A stretch of 64,000 nucleotides of DNA, taken from assembly GCA_022575985.1 (NCBI GenBank), contig JAKSXM010000014.1:25048001-25112000 (forward strand), given 5' to 3'. The notes under the pieces were generated by a model that had not been told where the DNA came from, ran no database searches, and was given only the letters and a program-made list of their open reading frames with translations. This stretch comes from Anagrus nilaparvatae (taxonomy: Eukaryota > Arthropoda > Insecta > Hymenoptera > Mymaridae). The position numbers and the translations under genes were made by a program. Positions 57,001 through 64,000 of this stretch are shown one piece after another (within the stretch, counting starts at the first letter, position 1; the number at the start of each line of letters is the position of its first letter).

Positions 57001-59039
57001 TTACGCAGGAAGTTAAATAAAGTACGATTTTATCAATATATAAATGCTTAATTTTTTTATATTATTATTTTGTATATATTTTAGGTTGTACTGGTCGAGG
57101 GTCATTATTTGCCATTTGTGCCACTTTGTAATAGAAACGAATCAGTATTTTTAGCTTCATGCACACCAGTTGTACTTCCTGAAACTCGGGAAAGCGTCGT
57201 GCAAGGTGCAACTAATATATTTACTACGATACACTCAATGGATATGAAGTATCTTCATATAGATAAAACGTATTTATCTTTTAATATGCAAGCAAAAATT
57301 TTAATCATTTAATACAATTTTTTATTATTTTTTTAAGGGCTGAAAGCCATCTAGAATACAGTCGTTCTGAACTAGTCGGTGTTTCCTGGTATAATCTTCT
57401 TCATTGGGATAGTTTAAGGACAGCCTATTGCAAACATCAAACTGGTAAATTTATTTTTAAAAATATTTCATTTTGCTTAATTTTATAAAAAATTTATTTT
57501 TAACAGTTATTCAATCGGATCAAGAAAGATCAAGCACAGCTTTATTAAGGCTACAAAGTAGATCAGGAAGGTGGTTTTGGATACATTGCGTTCTACAAGT
57601 AAAAGATACTTCAGAAGAATGCCAGCATCCTATTATTATATGTACCAATCAAGTATTAAGGTAATATGATTCGCAAAAATAAATTTATATAGATATGCTA
57701 GAAGAGACTTTGGAGGAATCTTAAATTCGAAAAAAAATACTGAATTTTGAATGCTTTTTGTTTTAGCGAAAAAGAGGCTGAAATAATGCGTGCTAGTTCC
57801 TGGTTATATCAGTATTCATCTCAAAGTAAATTCACCTATGGAGTATGTTCAACAATACCTCCAACAGGACATTCTCCTGTTGCATCATTATCGTATATTG
57901 GACCAAATGAAACAATGAATAATGATTATACTCAAGTTAGACCACCAAGTTCTTCTTATGTCCATGAAATAACTACTTATCAAAATTTAGATGAGGATTC
58001 CGAATGGTCTAAAGAAAGAACCAATCATGTTAAGCAAGAGCCAATAGAAGCTAATCAGCAAAATTATGGGGTTGAGCAAAGGAATCGCGGACAAGGTCCA
58101 GAAGAAGCTGAGCCAGTAGATATGTCCATTAACAGTAATTGTCCTGAAGAGCATGGGGAAAGACAACCTGGGGAATTTTGTCCTTGCAGTAAAGCTCATA
58201 TAAATATGGTATGTTAAAATTTATTTGAATTTATTCAGAAATGAAATTGTCATATTTAATTTCAATTTTAGGAGCTACAAAATGAAAAATTTCAAAACCG
58301 TTCAAATTCCTGCATTGTACCATATCCACGACCCAGTGGGAAATCTGTAGCACAGTATATCCAACACCCACAGCAAGATCACCAACAGCAGAGGCAACAG
58401 CAACCTCACCTTCAACATCAAACCCAACAATTATCACCAATTATGGCTTCTAGTCCGGATAATAATGGTGGACCTAAATACATTATTGATCTTGACAAGT
58501 TTAGTCAGTCTGAACCAGATTACTATAGTGGACCTACGTATTCACAAAAGCGCCAGTTATTAGTGGTACATCAACAGACCAAGGTAGTTAGTCTTGAGCA
58601 ATCTACTTCAGTGCCTGGTGAACTAACACAACATCACCAACACCATCATTATCATCATATGACTGGACTGCAGCAACAGGAACATTGGAGTTCAGCAGGG
58701 ATAGGATGTATAACTGGACCCCAAATATGGTCCGCCGATTGTAATCTTCAAAGAGTACCTGATGTTGTTCATCAAGAACTTAGTCCTTACATAACAACTC
58801 CTACAACACCAGCTGATACTCCGAATTCAGAGCTTCAATCAGAAACCCCAATATCAGTATTTAATTTTGATTGGCCTTCTGAGCAACATGTGCCAAATTT
58901 AAGGGTATTGTCTTTTAGAAATAGTAGTTTCACAGATTCTAGACGCTCATTTCATGAGGTACAACCTATAACCTTGCAATTGCCTAGGAAAAAAAATGTT
59001 CATGCAGAATCACCGAATCATCGGGACTATGCAAAATGA
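35873..59039 (+). CDS. dys: dysfusion (NPAS4-like bHLH-PAS transcription factor), nine visible coding exons
   Basis: Exons: ~35873-36054, 48777-48835, 51902-51991, 53059-53238, 57085-57269, 57338-57444, 57507-57660, 57767-58208 and 58272-59039. They give about 720 visible residues, in frame at every GT-AG junction. Dysfusion partners Tango/ARNT in tracheal fusion cells and leg joints. Order: bHLH in exon 1 ([20 protein letters not shown], then [15 protein letters not shown]); a 20-residue linker (exon 2); PAS-A in exons 3-5 ([47 protein letters not shown]); PAS-B in exons 5-7 ([43 protein letters not shown]); then a polar tail with Gln/His runs in exons 8-9. The N-terminal exon and ATG are missing: an in-frame TGA lies at 35868-35870, so an acceptor must follow it (AG ends at 35872, 35877 or 35884). 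An AATAAA lies at 59261. Confidence 0.9.
36655..36738. repeat. Short interlaced direct repeat
   Basis: CATTCAGGTTATTTAAA occurs at both ends, and AGTTATTTAATTAGGTTAAT-type units (about 23 bp) repeat between them. It is a local A/T tandem duplication with no function visible. Confidence 0.6.
38360..38506. mobile_element. MITE copy ending CCCACGTAAAA
   Basis: The right end reads CCAAAATTAAGCTTAATCTT then TTTACGTGGG, matching the element at 49738-49842. The left side (AGCAAGCTTACGGACTAACC) matches the interior mirror of that element. The left terminus is degraded. Confidence 0.5.
39228..39291. repeat. 62-bp miniature FB-B palindrome
   Basis: AATCTGATTGCCAGGGAAAA pairs almost exactly with TTTTCCCTGGCAATCAGATT, leaving a loop of ~20 bases. 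The sequence corresponds to just the two ends of the larger FB-B palindromes, as expected of an internally deleted copy. Downstream, 39.33-39.54 kb is a partial inverted copy of 23.28-23.49 kb. Confidence 0.65.
40200..40470 (+). repeat. Interspersed repeat, paralogous to 46.77-47.08 kb
   Basis: GTCGGGTATTAATTCT, CTAAATCC, CAAATCCCCTGATATTTGGC and CTTTTTTATTTTGGATATGT follow the same order as TTCGGGTATTAATTCT, AAATCCCCTGCCATTTTGC and CTTTTTATTTTTGACCTGT at 46.77-46.93 kb. Its family is unknown. GC-rich tags nearby (CCCGGGCGATGCTGGGGCAA at ~40173; GGGGGGGCTCCGCCC at 42.1 and 47.06 kb) may belong to the same element. Confidence 0.5.
41637..42063. mobile_element. 427-bp near-perfect palindromic CACTG MITE with TA duplication
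   Basis: CACTGTAAAAAGTAACTTTC at the left is mirrored by GAAAGTTACTTTTTACAGTG at the right, with TA outside each end. The arms are rich in AAATTT, TCGAAAA and GTAAATTTAC strings, and nearly the whole element is self-complementary. It splits a host repeat otherwise seen at 46.98-47.10 kb (GGGAGGG..., TATATA, ACTAGCA..., GGGGGGCTCCGCCC). Its end is identical in type to the right end of the 25.6-27.5 kb element. Confidence 0.82.
42739..43194 (+). pseudogene. 5'-truncated non-LTR retrotransposon: C-terminal RT-ORF end plus poly-A tail
   Basis: The frame reads [18 protein letters not shown], then [20 protein letters not shown], and stops at 43013-43015. RLGH..LN..L followed by the C-x-CG-x(8)-H-x(4)-C zinc knuckle is the normal C-terminus of Jockey/R1-type LINE ORF2 proteins. 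About 160 bp of 3' UTR follow, ending in GGCTCGAAGCTTCAT and 17 A residues (43178-43194). Everything upstream (endonuclease, RT) is missing, as in typical 5' truncation. Confidence 0.82.
43215..43615 (+). mobile_element. RTE-like LINE 3' end (copy 1)
   Basis: Contains CCGTTTTGAATATAAATTTC, CATGCCAATCGGTTCGGTGG, GAGTCATTAGGGTACAAACA, a (CAAA)n tail and ATATATATAGTATTAAGAT. A CAATCGGTT-type end followed by a short tandem A-rich tail is usual for RTE-clade 3' termini; the family call is by resemblance. It is noncoding and sits directly after the LINE poly-A. Confidence 0.6.
44231..44259. repeat. (TA)n microsatellite
   Basis: A 29-base uninterrupted TA tract. Similar tracts lie at about 31426-31448, 45150-45170 and 45820-45840. 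Confidence 0.95.
45175..45800. promoter_or_regulatory. GC-rich island in the first dys intron, possible cis-regulatory block
   Basis: A ~0.6-kb stretch with GC well above its surroundings (AGGGGGAAGCGAACCCCGCG, AAGCGCGCGAGTTCCGGGTG, CGCGCGGCACCACGGCGCCT), bounded by TA microsatellites at 45.15 and 45.82 kb. The open frame 45177-45398 shows no family resemblance. Position within a long intron of a developmental transcription factor makes an enhancer or alternative promoter plausible, but this is inference. Confidence 0.3.
46770..47100 (+). repeat. Interspersed repeat, second copy of the 40.2-kb family
   Basis: It shares GGGTATTAATTCT and AAATCCCCTG blocks with 40.2 kb. It ends in GGGAGGGTGCTCGATTTATA, TATACTAGCA and a GGGGGGGGGCTCCGCCCCCC hairpin at 47.06 kb. 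This copy shows the undisturbed version of the site into which the 427-bp CACTG element inserted at 41.64 kb. Confidence 0.55.
47090..47280. repeat. Direct duplication, ~120-bp spacing
   Basis: AATTTATAATTATGCAAACA followed by CATTCA occurs at 47132 and 47252, each preceded by a GTTGCTT...AAAAAATCAT block. This is a two-copy local tandem duplication. Confidence 0.6.
47762..48550 (+). mobile_element. Two tandem RTE-like LINE 3' ends
   Basis: Two copies, about 47762-48140 and 48167-48550, are nearly identical to each other and to 43215-43615: AAAATTTTAAAGATACCTCC, TTTCAGAGAATACGTAAAAA, CATGCCAATCGG, CATTAGGGTACA. Each ends in a (CAAACAGA)-type tail and an ATATATATAGTAT string. The second ends ~230 bp before the dys linker exon. 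High similarity suggests recent activity or recent duplication. Confidence 0.65.
49738..49842. mobile_element. 105-bp palindromic MITE (CACGTAAAAAG ends)
   Basis: CACGTAAAAAGATTAAGCTT followed by AATTTT is mirrored by AAAATTAAGCTTAATCCTTT followed by TACGTG. The inner part carries GTAAACTTAC...GTAAGCTTAC. It lies between two diverged direct copies of a ~45-bp host sequence (CATCTTGGAAAATCGGAAAA and CATCTTGGGAGATTGGGAAA). It lies in the dys intron before the first PAS exon. Confidence 0.65.
50048..50220. other. GC-richer block with a perfect 11-bp stem in a dys intron
   Basis: CTTAAGAGACC (50157-50167) and GGTCTCTTAAG (50193-50203) form a perfect inverted repeat with a 25-base loop. It is preceded by CACCGGCACCACCACTGCCT and CACCAAGGCCCTCCAG. 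No cloverleaf for a tRNA can be drawn, and minus-strand frames contain stops. Possibly a structured RNA or cis-element; function unknown. Confidence 0.35.
52080..52790. mobile_element. Diverged FB-A palindrome in a dys intron
   Basis: It shares the family order on the left (ACCCTCCGCTTATTCC, GGGCCTAGAAATGCGAGG, TATAAATAGGGTTTTTAGGC, GATTGGTCTCATTTTTTTCG) and the mirrored order on the right (AAACCTATTTTATAACATTG, AGCCCCGTGTTTCTAGGTCC, GGAATAAACGGGCGGTAT). The arms are ~200 bp with many mismatches, so it is older than the 18- and 21-kb copies. It lies between the PAS-A exons at 51.9 and 53.06 kb. Confidence 0.65.
53909..54356. mobile_element. 448-bp palindromic element built of AACGTTTC repeats
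   Basis: The arms ~53909-54080 and ~54185-54356 mirror each other. Termini are GTACACATACAGCACA and TGTGCTATATGTGTAGTA; both arms contain AAACGTTTCTGAAACGTTT-like strings and CTTGGAAGCTAAACGTTT. The motif AACGTTT or its equivalent recurs about a dozen times. No target duplication was clear. It lies in the 3.8-kb dys intron. Confidence 0.72.
54430..56970 (-). pseudogene. Decayed MULE (Mutator-like) DNA transposon with long terminal inverted repeats
   Basis: Terminal repeats of ~430-530 bp (about 54430-54955 and 56540-56970) are inverted: ATCGGTCTCCCGGTGAAATT, AAAATTTGGGAAATGATT, GTCTCAATGGGAT, and TCCCCGAATAG-type strings. Between them, on the minus strand, is a transposase relic. [20 protein letters not shown] (56.34-56.40 kb) continues, after removal of the inserted 685-bp foldback, into [20 protein letters not shown] and [17 protein letters not shown] (55.63-55.45 kb). 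Then comes NQYNEIF, and [19 protein letters not shown] (~55.25 kb). The DFE...AxNA...F...GCxFH-type series is the MULE transposase core. Stops and frameshifts after KATAP make it dead. It lies antisense in the dys intron. Confidence 0.8.
55635..56319. mobile_element. 685-bp foldback element inserted in the MULE, with 6-bp target duplication
   Basis: The ends are TTAGACTGTGTCTTATTTTT and AAATAAGACACAGTCTAA. Arms of ~185 bp are nearly identical when inverted, including AAAACTCCCAGCTCCAAGGA and CCATTTAAATAACATGGGAA. TGTTGA flanks both sides (55629-55634, 56320-56325). Removing the element plus one TGTTGA restores an open MULE frame. The ~310-bp centre is a half copy of FB-A (GCGGTTTACGGCATTTGAAA, AGTGTTTTGGTTAA, AAACCCTGTTTTAT). 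Confidence 0.85.
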
Positions 59040-61145
59040 CCAGTTAATATCATTTAATAGATTAATTAAATTTGTTGTAAGATAATATTATATATTTTGT
59101 GTAATATTTTTGAGACTGCGTATCATTTATAAGAATTTAGATAGACAAATAATTTACTTTCAAGTAAAATTGTAAATTATTGTTAAATTTAGACTTATAC
59201 CTGTATTAGTGTGATATATCGAACCAGTGTTAAATATAATAATATTTTAGATTAATAGATAATAAAAATTAAATTTTAGTTATTGTTGAATCTATAATAC
59301 AATATTATTATATATAATTTGCAATATTTTTTTGCGTGAAACTGAATATATAGTGGTATAAAAATATTTTCCTATAAAAAATATCCGTTTAAATTGCATA
59401 TATCATTTTTCCTAGTCTTAGAATAAAAATTATATGCAAATAAATTTAATAGTACAATGTACATTTACTTATATAGAGGTATTCAGTTTGCAGAAAGTTT
59501 GTCACTTATTTAATAATGTGGTTGAAGAGAAAAATAAATCAGGATTAAAATTTGAATGGAAATTTGGCAAAAGTTACAAAACTACGTTGTATGAAAAAAA
59601 ATCAGTTTTCAAAATTAAATAGTAGTTTTATTTTCTAACCGAAGTTTTGTTTTCATATTTTTCTCCAGCTATTTCAAGATCTAAGTGACACTCTAATATA
59701 TAGAAAACTGTCTATTAATAAAAATTGCTTACATTTTCGATTACCAAGTCCAGTTGGGTGCCATTTACCAAAAAAAAAAAAAAAAAAATGAAATTTCTGA
59801 AATCGTAGCTAATTGATATTTTTCTAAATATTGCTACCTAATTCATGGGCTCTTTTAAAGAGTGAATTTTCATATTTAATTCTTATGTGCTTGTAACGCG
59901 AAAGCAAAAATTTGATTGAATTTGATAATGAGCATGGATAAAGTTGATAATTTTTGACAAGGCTCTGATTTTCATATGTTCGTTAGTAGTTTTTATTAGA
60001 GATTAAATTTGCCAACAATTAGAATTTTTTTTTTTTGGTTACTAATATTTTGAAAATGAAAGCAATTTTTTTTTATGTACAAATTCAATATTTAATTGCC
60101 TTAAAAAATACGAATCAAATCTATAATATTGATTTGATTTAATTTTATCATTTACTTACCTGCATATAATTAAAATAAATCATGTATACGTGTACATAAA
60201 ATAGTAAATTATTAATAATATTTTTTAGGATATTAATAAAAAACTGCAATACAATGATCATTATGAATTTAAAATATGATCTCAATAAGATTTTATATAT
60301 CTACTGATAAATAGTATACGATTATTTAAAAAAAAAATAAATATTTACGAATTTTGATTACGCCAGAGCTATTTGTCCAGAAAATTTTTGTGTGAAATTT
60401 ACTCACACATAAACAAAAGTGAAAAATATTTTTAATATTTTCGAGGAGTAAAGTTATGCTTGCATTTCTGCACTCTGCACTATTTTTTGAAAAAATAATC
60501 AATTCTTAAATTTTCTAATCTTTAAAAATTGTTAATTTATTAAATTCTAAATTAAATTTTATTTTTATTCAATAAAAACCTTTGAATAAAATTTTGATAA
60601 TTTTTTGGTTATTTGACCAGAAAATCTATTTTATTTAACCAGAAACATTTGAAAATTTTCTGGACAAATAGACCTGGCCTTTTATTATTAGATTTAAATA
60701 TAATATATTAAATTTATTAAGGAACCAAAATGAGTGATAAATAATATTGTGGCCTTATGATGAGCTATGATTTTATAAAATAGCACCTTCCTTTTGGCAT
60801 TAGTTTTTTATATTATATAATACTAATAAGTATATTTTTAAATAAAATATATTATGTTTTTAATAAAATTAAAAATCTAGAATTGTAAATAAAAATATTT
60901 CTGAAATATTATTGACTATATTTTTATATCAGCTTATTATCCTGATAATTTTGATATAATTTTTTTTGAATTTTAGTTTTTAATCCTAAATTCCTAAAAT
61001 TGCATTAGATGTGTTTCATAGAAAAATATATTCATATATTTTAAATTACCAGTTCTTTTTTTAGATGATCCTTATTAGATCTTTAGCTGGTAAAAATAGA
61101 CATTTTTTCTTCCAATATCAAACCCATGCTAATATGATTAAAAAG
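59040..61145. other. dys 3' flank
   Basis: Probable dys 3' UTR, with AATAAA at 59261-59266 and another at 59422. It is followed by A/T-rich DNA with no recognised gene and an A-run at ~59770. A 62-codon plus-strand ORF (59434-59622) has no family resemblance. Confidence 0.5.
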
Positions 61146-61149
61146 CATG

Positions 61150-62215
61150 GGTTTGTTAATTTTTTCAAAAAATTAAGATACAGATTCGAGATATAAAGTA
61201 GAAACCATACTTTCAAATATAAGTACTTTCGTGGAAATAAATGAGGTATTACATCCAAATTAAAAAAAAAAGAAGTACCTAGAGCTTTTTTGGTAAAAAA
61301 ATTTTTGAAAAAAAAATTAGGTCTTAATGTCATGTTGGCTGTGAAATATCACCAATTACATACATACATACACACACACATACAGACATTTTTTAAAAAT
61401 CGGTTTTTTAGCTTCCTAGGGTCTCAAAATGTGCTTATATACCAAAAAATCAAAAATCGAAATTTTACCTATCAAACCAAAATATTTTTGAGCATCGGAA
61501 AAAAATTTCTGGTTTCAAATTTGTTGGCAATAATTTTAAAAAATAGCTAAAAAATCATTACCAGAATGCAGAGCAGTGCTTGAAAGTATATTTTAAAACT
61601 TTTTTTTCAGTACTCAAAGCCAACGAAGCTCATAAAAAAATATTTTTGACCAACCTGAGTGAATCTAGCAAAACGTTGGTTTCATATTTGTTATCAATAT
61701 TTTAAAAAAAAAACTCCAAAATGATTCTCAGAATACAGAAGAGTACTTGAAAGTATATTTTAAAACTTTTTTTTCAGTACTCAAAGCCGACAAAGCTCAT
61801 AAAAAAATATTTTTTAGCATAGGAAAAAAATTTCTGGTTTCAAATTTGTTGGCAATATTTTTAAAAAATAGCTCAAAAATCATTACCAGAATGCAGAGCA
61901 GTGCTTGAAAGTATACTTTTAAACTATTTTTTCAGTGTTCAGTACCTAGAGCTTTTTTGGTGAAAAAATTTTTGAAAAAAAAATTAGGTCTTAATTTCAT
62001 AACAGTTGTGAAACACCACCGGTTGCAATATTTTCAGATATTAGTACTTTCATGGAATTAAATGAGGCATTACACCCAAAAAAAAAATATTGCAGGTTTT
62101 TTAATTTTTTTGTTTTTTTAATTTTGAGAAAAAATTTTTGAAAAATTTCGATATCAGATCCAAAAAATGACTATAAACAAACTTTCTAAACCTAGTACTT
62201 TCATAGAAATAAAGT
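61150..62215. repeat. R-TACT repeat copy with an inner ~165-bp triplication
   Basis: 61150-61440 and 61945-62215 match the R-TACT family (GTAGAAACCATACTTTCAAA, AAGTACTTTCGTGG, AAATGAGGTATTACATCC). Between them is a separate tandem of three units (CAAATTTGTTGGCAAT, AAAATCATTACCAGAATGCA, CTTGAAAGTATATTTTAAAA, CAGTACTCAAAGCC). Their CTCAAAG anchors at 61613 and 61780 are 167 bp apart. Confidence 0.65.
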
Positions 62216-64000
62216 AATATTAATCAAATTTTCTAAATTACTTTTAGAAACTAAAAGTACGTAAGATTAACTGAGCTTGATCCATTTCCATCCATTTAAA
62301 ATTTTTGGATTTATTTAACACTATTGGCACCTTGACTAATATAAAATATAAATAATAAATATACTAATGCGTGTAATGTGAACTTAAATATAGATAAAAA
62401 AATTATTAGATTTCAAATATAAATTTAAAAGAATTTAAGTTTTAAATAAATGAATTTTTAAGGCCATTTTAATATAATTTTATATTTATTTATTTATATA
62501 TGATGTCAATATATATTATAAGATACAAACGTTGATGTAATATACTATTTTTTGACATCAGTTTTTTTTTCCTTCTTAATATAATTATTATAATGTAGGT
62601 TTATAATTTTTTAAAATTAAAAAAAAAAGATTCAATATAATACATATTTTATATATCGATTCAGGCAGTTATAGTTTGTTATTTATTTATTTTGACCTTA
62701 TGTACTAAATATTAAAAATTTTTTCTTAATAATTAGTAAATAATTAAAATTATATATTAGCCTAGCAGTTATTTTAAAAAGTTGCTTAAATTTTTGTTTT
62801 AGGTCACAATTTCTAAAAAATTAAGCAAAGATTTTTAAAGTACTGTCATGAAGTACGCATAGTTTCTGGTCAATAAGTAATATTAATAATTTGCTATTTT
62901 TCAGTACTTGATCTATGATATTAAAATTTTAGGGATCCTATTTTTTGGGAAATTGCACCAATAATTTAACACGGTAATCCGATAATTCAAAATAATTTTT
63001 AAAAAATCATTTGAGCTCGAATTACGGGAATATTATTTAATTTTTAAATGGTACCTACTTTCATCTGGTAATAAAAAATCTAAGCAAGTTTTTAAAACAA
63101 CTGCCAGGCTAATATACGCATACGTACATACCTATATATATATTTTATAATATACAATATTATGATTTGATTAAATTTTTTTTTTGACAATTATACCAAA
63201 TTTACAATTCTGTATTATTATTATTATTATTTTGTGAATTAAAACGTATCTATTAACCAGAACATTATTTTTAAAATTTATTCATTATTTAGTTAAGTAA
63301 TTTGAAAATTTTTGTTCTAATACTTTTGTTTTCAATTAACCCATATAAGTAAATTAAATTATTTGATTTAATACAAGATTTCATATAAAATTTTGTCAAC
63401 AAAAATTATTGAACATAGCTGTTTACATACAACTTTTGCCATCATGGTAATATAATTCCCGTAACTTTTTTACTCGGGAAATTTTCAAAATAAATATTCA
63501 GACTAATAATAACCACATCATTCATAATATTTTTAAAATATACAAAATTTCTATTTTTAATATTTTTTTTTTTTTTTTTTAATATACAAATGTATATTTT
63601 AATAATAATAATAATAATAATAGAATACATGTATAATTTTGTTAAACTGTATACACAAATTTATTAACATATTATGTTTATATTATGGTATATTTAAATT
63701 TTTTTATCATTACAATATATGAATCTTTTTTTATTTTTTTAACAATTATCAATAAGATATATATAAACTGCACTGCAGTGTACAATTATTACATTATTTT
63801 CTATTTACACATAAATATTTAAGGTAAAAAAAATTTTTTTTTGGGTAATTTATTCTATACAAAAAAAAAAGATTTAAATATTTTTATAAAACTACTTTTA
63901 GATATATTTATACATTAATTTTTGTATTAAGCTGTTTATTATTTTAAAAATTTGCTTATTTTTTGTGGTTTTTGAAAAAATAATTGTTAAAAATTCGAAT
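62216..64000. other. A/T-rich right edge, no gene recognised
   Basis: Long A/T-rich sequence with poly-T near 63565 and an (ATT/AAT)n tract near 63602-63622. The minus ORF at 63442-63630 is low-complexity. No mobile element was identified. Confidence 0.4.

Noticed and set aside
57109..57312. Separate 67-codon gene ending at 57312
   Set aside because: This is dys exon 5 read past its donor (57270) into the intron; the spliced frame continues at 57338.

Overview
This is eukaryotic nuclear DNA, most likely from an insect. It is very AT-rich, with short spliced genes using GT-AG introns and large repeat-filled gaps. The arthropod-type bHLH-PAS gene dysfusion (NPAS4-like) and the compact intron style support an insect. 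A parasitoid-wasp-like hymenopteran is my guess only. Nothing prokaryotic, viral or CRISPR-like was seen.

Layout. (1) 90-308 (+): the last exon of an unidentified gene. (2) 1518-4477 (-): PIGH, the GPI-anchor initiation subunit, in three exons. Its final exon also opens a second, out-of-frame ORF that splices into a long acidic, Asn/Ser-rich protein, so this may be a dicistronic locus. (3) 4478-5895: the head-to-head promoter interval, holding a hAT-type MITE with an 8-bp target duplication. (4) 5896-6831 (+): a LYSMD1/2-like LysM-domain gene in four exons. (5) 9991-12561 (-): an unidentified, basic, low-complexity nuclear-type protein in six coding exons, with a probable noncoding first exon near 14.43 kb. 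(6) 14882-16812 (-): NPRL3, a GATOR1 subunit, in six exons. (7) 17.4-31 kb: a repeat block with nested palindromic elements, including one of 4.2 kb with CACTG ends and a TA target duplication, and a tandem array of ~149-bp units. (8) 35.87-59.04 kb (+): dysfusion in nine visible exons. The bHLH exon and a 59-bp bridge exon lie far upstream of the PAS exons, separated by a 12.7-kb intron. The introns hold LINE tails, RTE-like repeats, MITEs, palindromes and a dead MULE transposon that is itself interrupted by a foldback element. (9) 59-64 kb: 3' flank with another copy of the 17-25 kb repeat family.

The genes form no common pathway: GPI-anchor synthesis (PIGH), nutrient sensing (NPRL3), developmental transcription (dys), and LysM and nuclear proteins of unclear role. 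The most distinctive content is the PIGH overlapping-ORF arrangement and the palindromic repeat system. In that system satellite units match MULE terminal repeats, and dys pre-mRNA should carry several long hairpins. All exon boundaries were read by eye from splice signals and frame. Protein identities rest on recognising family sequence, without database searches.
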